DNA of 35,106 nucleotides from Seminavis robusta (lineage: Eukaryota; Bacillariophyta; Bacillariophyceae; Naviculales; Naviculaceae): assembly GCA_903772945.1 (NCBI GenBank), contig CAICTM010001172.1:1-35106 (forward strand), read 5' to 3'. Below, one piece after another: positions 1 to 9,785 of this stretch. Each line of letters begins with the position of its first letter. Within the stretch, counting starts at the first letter, position 1. The position numbers were made by a program, and so were the translations under genes. The notes beneath the pieces are model-generated. The model had not been told where the DNA came from. It saw only the letters and a program-made list of their open reading frames with translations, and did no database searches.

Positions 1-945
1 CCTTCATTGTTTTGGAAGTAAGTGTAGCGAGTGGTGCTAGTACATGTGATCGTCTGATCCACATGTCTCGATAGTAGTTCACTAGTCATGAATCTACGGA
101 GTTCTTCCTTTGTAGGAGAGCGATATTCTTGGATCGCGTCTAATTTCTTGGTTACGGGTTGGTTCCTTCTCGAGTAATCCAATAGCCTAAATACTCAAGT
201 TCTCCTCTTGCGAAGAAGGACTGGTAGCATTGATCTTAAGTCCGGCTTCTCCAAGCCTTCGGAGAACTTCATCTAACTTTCAACGTGATCTGCTAATCGC
301 CGTTAGTTAGGATGAGTAGATCATCAAATGTATGCACGGACGTATTCCAAGTCGTGCATGAGTGTTCCCATCTTCTCTTGAAGATGTCGGGACTATTCAT
401 AGGCCATCGGCAATCTCTGGTACTCGTATTTTCCCCATGGAAGAACGATAGTACAGAGTTGTTTCGAGTGAGGTGACAGCTCGATGTGATAGTATCCCAT
501 GTTCAAGTCGAGACTAGTAGCGTACTTGAATTCGTCTAGATTCAGTAGCATGTCTTGTTCTTTGGGATCGGATAAGGTTTTCGCTTAATCCTTTTGTTCA
601 GTTCCCGGAATCAGAGATGAACCGTACAGATCCATCCTTCTTGGGAATGATAAAATGTGGTGCCGCCCACTCGGAACGGTTTACCTTCTTGAGTACCTCC
701 TGCCTCGCAGAGACATTCAACCTCCATCTTAAGAGTGTTGGATGGACACGTGGAATAGGATAAGCCCTAGCGTGATAGGGTTTAGCATCAGGGAGAAGTT
801 TTACTTCGTAGTCGTCCATCTGCCACTTTCCTAAATACCATCGAATAGGTCGAGTACTTGTCAATAAGGCATGGAGCTTTTCCTGCTCTTCCTTATTTAA
901 CTGATCTGACTTTGGCAAACCTGCCTTAAGTCAGCTTGTTCGTAT
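1..945 (-). pseudogene. Ty3/gypsy reverse transcriptase, decayed and cut by the window edge
   Basis: Reverse transcriptase region of a Ty3/gypsy LTR retrotransposon. The longest open piece (598-918) carries the segment before the catalytic core, including PYHARAYPIPRVH and SEWAAPHFIIPKKDGSVRF. Reading on towards base 1 in shifting frames gives RELNKRIKRKPYPIPK, SLDLNMGYYHIELS, a region matching QRLP...SPDIFQEKMGTL and a YIDDLLIL-type active site near 310-340. After that come LDEVLRRLGEAGLKINAT and a thumb region ending in KKLDAIQEYRS-like sequence. At least four single-base indels and several stops separate these blocks, so the element is dead. The order matches the protease found just upstream on the same strand (1283-1495). 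The family assignment is secure from motif order; the age of the copy cannot be judged here. Confidence 0.88.
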
Positions 946-1282
946 TTCGCATCAAGATCTCTTGAGACGATCTGCACTGTCATGACAGTTGTAGGATCAG
1001 GAATGAAGTGCAGAAGAAGTTCTCTTCTTCATTGGTTTGCTATCTTTCATAGGAATAATGCCGTCCCATTCACTGACATGATGTGAAATCAACTTTAATC
1101 CTAGATCAGAGAGAATGTCTCAACCTATCATCATGTCAAGCTCTTGGTGACGTGTAAATCCCATTCGATAATCCTATCTCATGGAACTCAGGAAGGCACC
1201 CTTGCACTTCGTGCTGGTGTTATTTCCCTGCAGGGGTAGTCACATTGTTTGGACGCCCCCAAGATCCTTCATGCGTAATTTC

Positions 1283-1495
1283 TTAGCATGAGTTTGAGCA
1301 ATAAGTTCCGGATGCTCCTGTATCCAGTAAGCAACGGAGTGTAACGGGTTTTGGTTTCCCTTTTTCTCGTCTGTTAAATCTAACATGACGATAGGTTTGA
1401 GGTCTCTTTCTTGCGACGTTTACGAGGGGTTGGCCACGGACGAGGTTAACAATGCTAAATAGATCGTCAGAATCTAATTGAGCAGCTTCTAGCAA
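1283..1495 (-). pseudogene. Retroelement aspartic protease fragment
   Basis: A short open frame whose C-terminal half contains LRCLLDTGASGTYCS. This is the DTGAS active-site motif of retropepsins, preceded by the usual hydrophobic strand. It lies upstream of the reverse transcriptase on the same strand, as expected for the gag-protease-RT order of Ty3/gypsy elements. The frame closes soon after the active-site loop, so the second half of the protease fold is missing or frameshifted within 946-1282. I read this as part of the same decayed element as 1-945. Confidence 0.75.
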
Positions 1496-1899
1496 TCATC
1501 TAATTTGCCGTAGACTTCATCAGTTGCAAACAATTCTTGTTTACTAGTTAGTGAGATATCTTCATCACTTAGGCATGAGAAATCGGAACAGTTCCGTTGA
1601 ATCATCATCCCGGCCTAATCCTCAGACGGATTTCTCCATCCGATTGATTGAAATCGAAGTCGGCAAGAGCCTTGTGACTGCGGCCATCTTCTTGTCCATC
1701 ATGTTGATGGACCCGACAGAGGGATACTCGTCATCAGAGTCTCGACTTGGCTTGGCAACATGGTTGCATTCGCTTTCTTCTTGCGATCAGCTTTGACCGC
1801 AGCAGTGGAGACTTTTTTCATAAGGACAGAAAGTTCCTTCTTGGGGTAGGACTTGGCACGTCAACTTACGTTTCCAAGTTTGTTCTTGTGTACGCTGCT

Positions 1900-3110
1900 G
1901 CTATGTTTTCAGACGAGGACTTGACTTTGAGTCTCTATCAGAGTCAGCAGTCAGCAGTATCGTGATGCTGGACTCTGTGGTAGTCACACACTTTCCTTTC
2001 GTTCTTGGAGGAGTGGTTGTTTGTCTGCGGTGACTTGTACTTTTTGCTGCTGTTCTCTTCAAAGTAGCTTTCTTGGCATCGCTGACTTTGTCAAAGTCTT
2101 CGGCGGATTCCTCTGCGCTCACAGAATCCATATGAGAGGATCTCGGCAACTATCACACTCTTGGCCGGGACAAGTGAAAGGATCGAGGTCCCATCTTGAG
2201 TCGGTGGGTGTTCGTCCATTCGCATGGGTCGCAACTCCGCTTAGAGGACTTCCCGTGTGAGACGTGTGGAATGGCCAGGTCCGGCAACCACATTGGGGAT
2301 TAGGAGGAGATGATCCATCTGAGATATGTGGAAGTGTCCTGGTTCAGACTGGTTGACTCTCAGCATTGATATTTTGTGCGCGACTGTTTACAACGAAGGG
2401 TGGCAAAGAAACAACACTTTTCAGGTGGAATAAGCTTCATTCCTTATCCTTCGAAGAGTTGGGTATTCTGCTTGCCTCAATAGTGAGTCTTGGGTGTGCT
2501 TGTGATAGATTACAACTTTATTCTGAGCAGCGTGCCCCCTCGGAAATTGGTTTTGCTGACAGAAGGCTAGTACTATACTATGTGTGCTAGGCTTGCGCAT
2601 CTGTGACTCGTCCTGCCAATAGTGAACGCGACTCTCTACTCTGGTTGTGTTCTTTCGACCCATCGGAATGGAGCCTTTTGCTGGATAGTAATGAGCTTCA
2701 ACTTGGGTGTCCTTGTATACGACAGTTCACTCGCGCTCGCGTTTGAGTTCTCCCCCATCAGGAAATTGGGGGTTAATTGCGTTATGACTGATGTGTGGAC
2801 ATATCTTCGTCTTGATCTCCAGTAGGAGACGTAAACCGAGTTCTCGGACATGCTCTTCCCAATTGCCGACAATGGGCAGTTCCCGATGCTGGCCTGATCA
2901 AGTACACGAGTGGGCACTCTGGTGGCCAATTGAGGGACTTTGTCGGTGTTTCGCCCTGGCGATGTTTATTCATCGTTCGCGGGTTTAGGCGTCCACGAGA
3001 AGTTGGCATCTTGCGAATTTCTACCCCAGTCTGAGCAGCAATCTTTTGTGCGTACGTCATAACCAAACCGCTATCGTCGGGGTCATGCTTCCTCCGCCCA
3101 TCTGAACGTG
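1900..3110 (-). other. Possible gag-side remnant of the minus-strand gypsy element
   Basis: Upstream (minus sense) of the protease are short charged open frames. One at 1901-2149 is rich in Ser, Thr, Lys and Asp. Another at about 2782-3110 contains GLVMTYAQKIAAQTGVEIRK followed by a basic stretch. A cysteine-rich spot near 2150-2180 (CPGQECDSC in one frame) might be a relic zinc knuckle, but its spacing is not the canonical CCHC. Position and strand fit a gag region; sequence similarity alone does not prove it. The open frame at 2782-3321 continues into antisense of the RNase H fragment, which I take as chance readthrough. No intact gene is visible between 1500 and 3110. Confidence 0.3.
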
Positions 3111-3114
3111 TGGT

Positions 3115-3846
3115 TTTAAGAAGTGGAAATGGGAAGCTGAACACGACGAGGCCTTTCGCAAGATGAAGAAAATCATCAGCAAAGAAACCTTGCTCGCTTA
3201 CCCTGACTTCAACGATACATTCGTTATCCACACGGATGCAAGTGATATGCAACTGGGTGCAGTGATTTCCCAGAAGGGAAAGCCTATCGCGTTCTACAGC
3301 AGGAAACTCAATCCCGTTCAAACACGCTATACGGTAACTGAGAAGGAACTTCTCAGTATCGTTGAGACTCTCAAGGAGTTCCGTAACATTCTTCTAGGAC
3401 AGAAGATTGTTGTACATACGGACCACAAGAATCTTACATGTAAGAACTTCAATACCGATCGCGTAATGCGATGGCGCCTTATTCTGGAAGAATACGGCCC
3501 TGAACTACGGTACATCAAGGGCGAACACAACATCGTCGCTGATGCGTTGTCGAGACTTAACATCTCCAACAATGATGGTTCTTCAGAACAGATGGAAGCC
3601 AGCGAGATCGCTGAGCTCATGGCTGCAGACGAAGAGGACTTCCCTAGCGAGTTCCCTCTCTCGTTCCCCGAGATCGAACATCGTCAGAAGGACGACAACG
3701 ATATCAAGAAACTCCTCAGGGACAAGCCAAACGACTACAAGAAGCAATCTTTCCCCAGAGGGGATAAGTCTTACGACTTAGTAGTCAAGGACGACAAGAT
3801 CGTCGTACCTAAGACTATGCAGAAGAAGCGCAGTAGACAAAAATAA
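3115..3846 (+). pseudogene. Ty3/gypsy RNase H domain with start of integrase, truncated
   Basis: Coding in one frame from about 3115, where WEAEHDEAFRKMKK opens the segment joining RT to RNase H. The RNase H domain follows: LLAYPDFNDTFVIHTDASD (first acidic residue), GAVISQKGKPIAFYSRKL, YTVTEKELLSIVETLKEFR (second), HTDHKNLTCKNF (third) and GEHNIVADALSRL. An acidic linker and a stretch ending DDKIVVPKTMQKK, typical of the lead-in to the integrase zinc-binding domain, come next. The frame then stops at TAA 3844. RT is missing upstream and the catalytic integrase is missing downstream, so this is a fragment. It lies head-to-head with the minus-strand element to its left. Confidence 0.85.
3367..3724 (+). 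repeat. RNase H-linker duplication, copy 1
   Basis: This 358-bp stretch recurs at 3873-4230, offset exactly 506 bp. It covers the second half of the RNase H domain and the acidic linker. Differences are scattered mostly at third codon positions, such as cta/ctc, gga/ggg and aca/acc, and both copies keep the same reading frame. Confidence 0.9.
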
Positions 3847-3872
3847 CAACTACTAATCATTGTGACAAACAA

Positions 3873-4256
3873 ACTCTCAAGGAGTTCCGTAACATTCTTC
3901 TCGGGCAGAAGATTGTAGTACATACGGACCACAAGAATCTCACCTGCAAGAATTTCAATACCGATCGCGTTATGCGATGGCGCCTTATTCTGGAAGAATA
4001 TGGCCCCGAACTTCGGTACATCAAGGGTGAACACAACATCGTCGCTGATGCGTTGTCGAGACTTAACATCTCGAACAACGATGGTTCTTCAGAACAAATG
4101 GAAGCCAGCGAGATTGCTGAGCTCATGGCCGCAGACGAAGAGGACTTCCCTAGTGACTTCCCTCTCTCGTTCCCCGAGATCGAACATCGCCAGAAGGACG
4201 ATAACGATATTAAGAAATTCCTCAGGGATGACAGGATTTGGTTTGGAGCCACATGA
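3873..4256 (+). pseudogene. Second copy of the RNase H-linker segment
   Basis: Bases 3873-4230 repeat 3367-3724. The frame from TLKEFRNILLGQKIVVHTDH through GEHNIVADALSRL and the acidic linker is open, then runs into unrelated sequence (RDDRIWFGAT) and stops at 4256. No start of an RNase H domain precedes it: the first catalytic Asp region is absent, so it cannot be an independent gene. The copies differ at mostly silent sites. This suggests they come from different insertions of one family that each evolved under coding constraint, and not from a recent slip in dead DNA. That last point is inference. Confidence 0.85.
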
Positions 4257-4866
4257 TGTGAATCCAGCACTGTTGGTTTGTCAGAATGTTAGACTCTGAA
4301 TGTCTTTACAACTGTGCTGGTTTCTCAGATTGTCAGTCACTCTGGAACAATGTATGGCAGCCCTGCTGCCAAAATTTGGCTTTACAAGACTAAATTGTTC
4401 TATGTCTCTGTGGCCTTGCTGCCCATGTAACTTTGTGCTTGACTCCTATGTATTGGAGTACATTATGAGAGATTGGCCCAAGAAGGTCTCTATGTAAGGA
4501 TATTTGGTTGTCTGGTATGTACCGGTAGGAAATTCGGAGGCCGAAAGGTAGCCGAAAGTGCATTTTCGGCCATTACGCTAGTCCCGTTTTGAGTGGCACG
4601 AAACCTGGCACCGTAGTTGACTATTAGGAGCCCAGAGAGCTCACAATTACTAGTTTAACATAAGTATAAAGTGTTCCTGTTGACCAGGAGTGAGTATTGC
4701 ATCTATAGCACTTTATTGCACCTGTTGTGTGCACTGAACTTACCCTTCAAGACCATCCTGAGTAGATCTCAGGCAGACTGACTAAGAGCCTTTCCTTACT
4801 GAGGGAAGGATTGAACAAGAGAACTTTGCCAGATTAAAAGTCGTGTAATTCTGAGTGACTAACAAG
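4257..4866 (+). other. Non-coding stretch, possible retroelement leader
   Basis: No supported gene. It holds one TACCGGTA palindrome (4520-4527) and a short hairpin at 4539-4571 (GGCCGAAA paired with TTTCGGCC). It lies directly upstream of the gag-like ORF at 4867 and could be an LTR or untranslated leader. No paired LTR was found in the window to support this. Confidence 0.35.
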
Positions 4867-5268
4867 ATGGCATCTGAAGATGAAGACAGCCCTTCCAAGG
4901 CCAGCCTGGACCTAGCAAGGGATGAAGCTTTGGCCAGCTTCGTCGCGGATATGACCCCCAGGGAAAGGAAGAGCTTCGAAATCATGGAGTACCTCGTGAT
5001 GGAATGCGGGGAGTGCTCCTCCCTTGAACTACTACTGTTCATTTGGGGTATGAGTATCACTACCCCTACCAAGTTGATCCGTAACTTCAGCAAGAAGCCG
5101 CGGAGGAGTGGAAGGAAGAAGGGATACCCGAGGAGATCACTTGGGTACAGCTCGAACAGCTGGATGCCCTAACCCAAGCCCTCAACACTTGGAAGTACCG
5201 ATCCACCACTGGAAGACCTCGCAAGATGGACAATAAGTTTCTGGAATGTTCAGTTCCAATACTCAAGT
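4867..5268 (+). pseudogene. Gag-like or hypothetical ORF with frameshift and stop, running into the 532-bp repeat
   Basis: From ATG 4867 the frame gives an acidic N-terminus (MASEDEDSPSKASLDLARDE), then ADMTPRERKSFEIMEYLVMEC. Near 5036-5045 the sensible reading moves to another frame: HLGYEYHYPYQVDP, a TAA stop, then QQEAAEEWKEEGIPEEITW and QLDALTQALNTWKYRSTTG. That frame enters the repeat that starts at 5231 and ends at a TAG within it. Glu-rich, helical and cysteine-poor composition plus the surrounding retroelement debris suggest a gag protein, possibly Ty1/copia-like, but no diagnostic motif is present. One frameshift and one internal stop make it non-functional. Confidence 0.45.
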
Positions 5269-5762
5269 AGTGGTCTGGGTCTCGCTGAAACCCTTCCTCA
5301 GGGACAGCGGTAGTCAGGCAGTTCAGGGAGCCTTGTCGTGCCTCAGGAGTATCCAACACCTCCAGTAGGCACCAAACCAAGGACTTGGTCCTGTCAGTCA
5401 GACAGGAGGGCCAGCAGAGCTCTCTGCTGGGCCCTTTTGGACCAGCTCTCCTCAGGAGCTGGGGGCCTTTGTTATTCAATCGTGCAGTGGCAGTCTGGGA
5501 ACAGTACTATCTGCTACCTCCTACTGCTTCTGCCCGGCCTCAACAGGATTGGTATCAACTGCTGCGGTATCAAAGGGGCTACAAGCTAATCAGGATCGGT
5601 CTCAATCTTTCGTACTATTTTCTTAACTATGGTAGAAAGGACGATCCTTTCTTGCTGCTTTGGCTGGAGATAAGCCAGCTGTGGGTGCTGGAGCCGTAGG
5701 CCAGCATAGCTGTTGGAGCTATCTCTGACGGGATCCAGAGCTCTCGCTCCTAGACTTTATCG
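5231..5762 (+). repeat. 532-bp dispersed direct repeat, copy A
   Basis: Nearly identical (about 17 differences, roughly 97%) to 9234-9765 in the same orientation. Homology starts at caataagttt and ends at agactttatcg. It is unusually rich in potential hairpins: CCTGTC/GACAGG (5390-5406), CCAGCAGA/TCTGCTGG (5411-5430), CCAGCTC/GAGCTGG (5442-5462) and a long imperfect stem at 5667-5725 closed by GAGATA/TATCTC. No open frame in it looks like a conserved protein. The ends are not TG...CA and no target-site duplication is obvious, so it is not a standard LTR as delimited here. Confidence 0.9.
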
Positions 5763-6193
5763 CTCCCCACGAGTGCGAATGGATCCGATCTCATGGGTCT
5801 GCCACGATATACGATTAGCTACTAACTAACTATCTACAAACTCTCCCCATGAATGGAACATCCATGGGCCACTCAGCATCGACTGCTAGTGGAACACAAT
5901 GTGAGATGGGGAATCTCAACTGTGGAGGGACTTGCACATGGTTGGTTGGTTGCTGGACCAAAGGTAGGCAAAGGGGTTGCCTGCTTCATCAGCATGGCCA
6001 GACTAGGTAGGTGTCGGCGGTGCTGGTTGCTATCATAGCTGTTGTTTGTTTTCTTCATATGTAGACAAATATTCGTGGCTTTGCCACAGGCCGAATTCAG
6101 CGGTGGCAAGCTCTCAGTGGAGCGGCCTTCTTGCCCCGCAATCATGTCCCTTGACGGATGGGATGGATGGGCTGTACCAGACAGGGACGTAGT
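5763..6193. other. Non-coding, 3' side of the 565-codon minus-strand ORF
   Basis: Nothing recognisable. Small frames at 5853-6145 on either strand have no coding character. The stretch separates repeat copy A from the stop codon of the minus-strand ORF and probably holds its 3' untranslated region. Confidence 0.3.
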
Positions 6194-7891
6194 CTAGTTG
6201 CCCGTCCGAAAATCCAGGGGCGTCACCGGGATTGGTCCATTGCCATGCACTAATGCCATGGCAGCCATCTTTGGGGTAGAAAGCATGGTGGCGGTCAGCT
6301 TCTGGGAAGGCGACACCATGGCAGTCAGCTCCTGGGTAGGAGACACCAAAGCTGCCTTGGTCAAAGGTGCTTGCTGTGGTTGCTCCTCATGGATTCCACC
6401 AAGAGCAGAGGGTATCTGCTTGGTGGGCCTCCTGGCAAATGGACTGGTGATGGTTGGACCAAGGCTGGTCCTATCCAAAGACAACTGCACCTCAGTGGGT
6501 ACGAGTCTTGTGGCATTGGCTGTGCCATAGGTTGGTGGTTCTGTGGGAACCAGGCTGGGAACCTTGGGTGTCACTGTGGGTGATGAACCACTAGGTCTCC
6601 TGCCAATGTTGGTTGTGGTGGGACCCTTGTGTGCTCTGTGCCTTGGAGCAGGTTGCTTGGGGGTCACCACTGTGTGAGTCTGCTCATGTGCTCTTGGTTG
6701 TAGGGCTGACTGAGTGGGAGCCACTCTTGGTCTATTTGGTTGTGCAACTGGAATGTTGTTGGCACCAGCTCTGGAAGATGGTTGCTTACTGGCTGGAGGT
6801 TTTGCCATCATGATCTCCCCAGAGGTTGGATGACTACTAGGGCTGGCAAGCTCGATAATCTCCCCATCATCCAACGATGGATGGGCACCAGCGAGGGCAT
6901 TCAAGGGTGTGGCACTGGGCAGCTGGTGGCTCGTAGCTGGGACACGCATGGGTCGTGTGACAGGCAACTCTCCACAAGCTAGCTTGGGAGATGGAGCCGT
7001 GGCTACATTGGTGGGCAGCTGGTTGGTGGCCAAGAGGGCATCAGTCAATCGTTGCTGGATGGCAATGGCATCTTGCTTGGAATGAGTAGCCCTGTGGCGC
7101 TGCTGCTTCTTTGGGCTGTGGAGCCGTTGGGTACCAATAGCGCTGTCACCAGTCGGCTTGTGGACGCCATCAGCACTGCCCATGGCTGACAGTGGAGTGG
7201 CATTGGTCTCCCCATGAACTGATGGTGTCAAAGCAGGTGTAGGTGCTGTGACAGGTGGCCTAGCAGCTACCATGACCAAGGCTTCCAGTTGAGCTGTCAG
7301 TTGGTCCTTCAGGGCGATGAACTGAGCTTCCATCTTTCGTTTGAAGGTTGCGTGGTCAGCTCTCATGTCTTGCTTGAATGATTCATGATAAGCTCTCATG
7401 AGCTCGAGTTGTCGAGCAACGGTGACCTGTTGCTGTTGAAAGCGGATCAGCATGTCTTCCATGGTTGGGTTATAGATGAGGTCTGGGTGACAACTGGAGC
7501 TGTTGGGAGACAGCTCTGAAATCTCCCCATCACCCAGCTGGTGGTTGGTCCTACCGTAGGTCATGGGTGCCGGCCTCTTCTCAAGGATGTCGAAGGGTGA
7601 TGTGTATGCGTCTGGTGGGGACACTGTTGACACAGGTGGTGCCGGTGTCTTCTCAAGAATGTCAAAGACTGATTTGTATTCATCTGGTGGTGGCACTGGT
7701 GGCTGTGTGTCCCGATACTGGTGGCGGTAGGCTAGGTTGCTGTTGCCAGCTCCATCGTGGTGTGTGAGGCGGGCACAGGTGTAGCTACCTTGGACTTGTT
7801 GGGGACCAGAGTAGACGTAGTGCCAGCCACGGTCGGAGTAGCCAGGGGCATAAGGGTTGCTCGCATCGCTGTAGAAACCGTAGAAAGACAT
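6194..7891 (-). CDS. Hypothetical 565-aa Pro/Thr/Ala-rich protein between the direct repeats
   Basis: An uninterrupted frame starts at ATG 7891; the frame stays open to 7912, but that upstream codon is TTG. I do not recognise the protein. The N-terminus (MSFYGFYSDASNPYAPGYSD) is aromatic and low in charge. A doubled motif follows, YKSVFDILEK then YTSPFDILEK, about 20 residues apart. A second doubled motif, GDGEISELSP and DDGEIIELAS, sits roughly 200 residues apart. Between them a helical segment (MEDMLIRFQQQQVTVARQL to KDQLTAQLEALVM) could form a coiled coil. The remaining two thirds are Pro, Thr, Ala and basic with no predicted fold, ending in SPTQELTAM/SPSQKLTAT-type repeats. There is no signal peptide, membrane segment or zinc knuckle. 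An intact frame this long amid dead elements suggests recent activity or selection. A structural (gag-like) protein of a non-autonomous element is possible but unproven. Confidence 0.6.
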   Translation of the reverse strand: MSFYGFYSDASNPYAPGYSDRGWHYVYSGPQQVQGSYTCARLTHHDGAGNSNLAYRHQYRDTQPPVPPPDEYKSVFDILEKTPAPPVSTVSPPDAYTSPFDILEKRPAPMTYGRTNHQLGDGEISELSPNSSSCHPDLIYNPTMEDMLIRFQQQQVTVARQLELMRAYHESFKQDMRADHATFKRKMEAQFIALKDQLTAQLEALVMVAARPPVTAPTPALTPSVHGETNATPLSAMGSADGVHKPTGDSAIGTQRLHSPKKQQRHRATHSKQDAIAIQQRLTDALLATNQLPTNVATAPSPKLACGELPVTRPMRVPATSHQLPSATPLNALAGAHPSLDDGEIIELASPSSHPTSGEIMMAKPPASKQPSSRAGANNIPVAQPNRPRVAPTQSALQPRAHEQTHTVVTPKQPAPRHRAHKGPTTTNIGRRPSGSSPTVTPKVPSLVPTEPPTYGTANATRLVPTEVQLSLDRTSLGPTITSPFARRPTKQIPSALGGIHEEQPQQAPLTKAALVSPTQELTAMVSPSQKLTATMLSTPKMAAMALVHGNGPIPVTPLDFRTGN

Positions 7892-9233
7892 GGTGCCTCT
7901 TGTTACTGACAAAGAAGAGGTGTACCTGTTGTACCGGTAGAGGCGCTGGTTTTCAGCTCTTGTAGCAGTAGAATAAAGGCTGACTCAACTGTAGCTGGAA
8001 AAACACAAAGGGGACTTCCTGGGACCTTGGTATGGGCCTGGAAAATTCAATCTAGGTGTAGTTGAATAAGGTAGCCAGTGTAGAGGGTCTGGAACCTGCT
8101 TCCTGAATTGCCGTGGTGCTGGGAACTGGCTTGGTTTGTGGAGGTTTTGCCTCACTGGAAGCTAGCTTACTGGGATCAATGAATCTCCCCACAAAAGCTC
8201 CTAAAATTCAAGGTGAGATACCCACTGACCAATTGGAGGGTGGCGGAGACAGTGGTACCACTTTCAGCCAGGCGAATTGACCTCTTGGGTGCTTCGTCGT
8301 CGCTCCGAGTGGCTCTTTCGTGCACTCCGTATTTCGGGCTTGTACTTGCTCGATTTCAATGACTCGACGGTGTAAAACCTTTAAAATGTGAGGGCGAATC
8401 CAGTTTACGAAACTGGGCCTGCTTTCGGTACGGGGAACGTTGTCGTATAAGTCTTCGATGATCTAGGATCGAAAAAGAACTCACAAACTGACTCAGTGCA
8501 CGGCAAATAAGTAACGAAACTGCACGGGCGTTTTGATTGGCTGATGGGCTTGTTCTTCAGCGTTCAGTGAAATCGTGAAACAGTTTAGGACGGAAACTCG
8601 TGACACTCGGAAACTGCACGGACGTTTTGAAGAGATAAGCCTCGAAAATGATCAATAAACCACGTAATTCGATGCAAGATTGACAAGCGATAAGCCCGTA
8701 CAGCAAAGAGATATCGGTTGATGCCGTAATAAACAATGGCTGCTTCTTCGGACGTAAAAGACTTGCTCGATTGCCAAGATAGGTGCGAAAACAATAAGTC
8801 TCCTGTTCTCTCCGGGTGACTCGAGGTGTACGTAAGGGGACCAGTGTTCTTCTTTCGAGTGAATTGGCTGGTTTGCCTCTCTTTCGTGCTAGCTAGCTAG
8901 CACCGCAAGTTGTTGCCGTCGTCAATGAGGTTGTAGCCTTTGTAGGTCCTTTCAGCAATGACAATGGGATGTCTGTTGGAGTTGTAGATTGGTGTATGGT
9001 CAAGTCAAAGGTTCCTGTCACTGTGGTGAAGGTTGGAAGTATCAAAATTGACCAGAAGGTTGTGGAGATAAGACTTCAAGATGGGCCTTGAAATCACCAC
9101 CAAATTCCAATGAAATCCAATGAATCCAACTGTAGCTGTAGCACTTTTTGTTGTATTTCAAAGAGATCCTTTTCTCGTCAAGGAGGTCTCTTCTTCCCTT
9201 AAGAACTGCCTGAAATCTATGCGACTGTTAATC
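7892..9233. other. Mostly non-coding flank upstream of the minus-strand ORF
   Basis: A TACCGGTA palindrome sits at 7932-7939, about 40 bp upstream of the ORF start on the minus strand. A 21-bp direct repeat (gaaactgcacgg then cgttttga) occurs at 8516-8536 and 8610-8630 with one mismatch. A (TAGC)n run lies at 8890-8901. From 8901 to 9091 one plus frame without ATG is open and reads like protein (PQVVAVVNEVVAFVGPFSND, later KVGSIKIDQKVVEIRL). It may be a broken exon; I cannot name it. Confidence 0.4.
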
Positions 9234-9765
9234 CAATAAGTTTCTTGAAGGTTCAGTTCCAATACTCAAGTAGTGGACTGGGTCTCGCTGAAACCCTTCC
9301 TCAGGGACAGCGGTAGTCAGGCAGTTCAGGGAGCCTTGTCGTGCCTCAGGAGTATTCCAACACCTCCAGTGGGCACCAAACCAAGAACTTGGCCCTGTCA
9401 GTCAGACAGGAGGTCCAGCAGAGCTCTCTGCTGGGCCCTTTGGGCCAGCTCTCCTCAGGAGCTGGGGGCCTTCGTTATTCAATCGTGCAGTGGCAGTCTG
9501 GGAACAGTACTATCTGCTACCTCCTACTGCTTCTGCCCGGCCTCAACAGGATTGGTATCAACTGCTGCGGTATCAAAGGGGCTACAAGCTAATCAGGATC
9601 GGTCTCAATCTTTCGTACTATTTTCTTAACTATGGTAGAAAGGACGATCCTTTCTTGCTGCTTTGGCTGGAGATAAGCCAGCTGCGGGTGCTGGAGCTGT
9701 AGGCCAGCATAGCTGTTGGAGCTATCTCTGACAGAATCCAGAGCTCTCGATCCTAGACTTTATCG
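9234..9765 (+). repeat. 532-bp dispersed direct repeat, copy B
   Basis: Same orientation as copy A at 5231-5762, with one single-base indel near 9356, a compensating length change near 9440, and about 15 substitutions. The hairpin-forming blocks are conserved in both copies. Copy B lies immediately before the transposase-like pseudogene, and copy A lies at the end of a broken gag-like ORF, so the repeat sits next to element debris on both occasions. Confidence 0.9.
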
Positions 9766-9785
9766 TCTGTTCCTGGCCCAAGTTC

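Noticed and set aside
2782..3321. 179-codon minus frame crossing the gypsy junction
   Set aside because: Its first 70 codons are antisense to a clear RNase H domain, so the frame as a whole cannot be one gene.
5231..5762. Repeat copies as ordinary LTRs of a Ty1/copia element
   Set aside because: Ends are not TG...CA, no target-site duplication was seen, and the internal ORF is on the other strand. Kept only as an open possibility.
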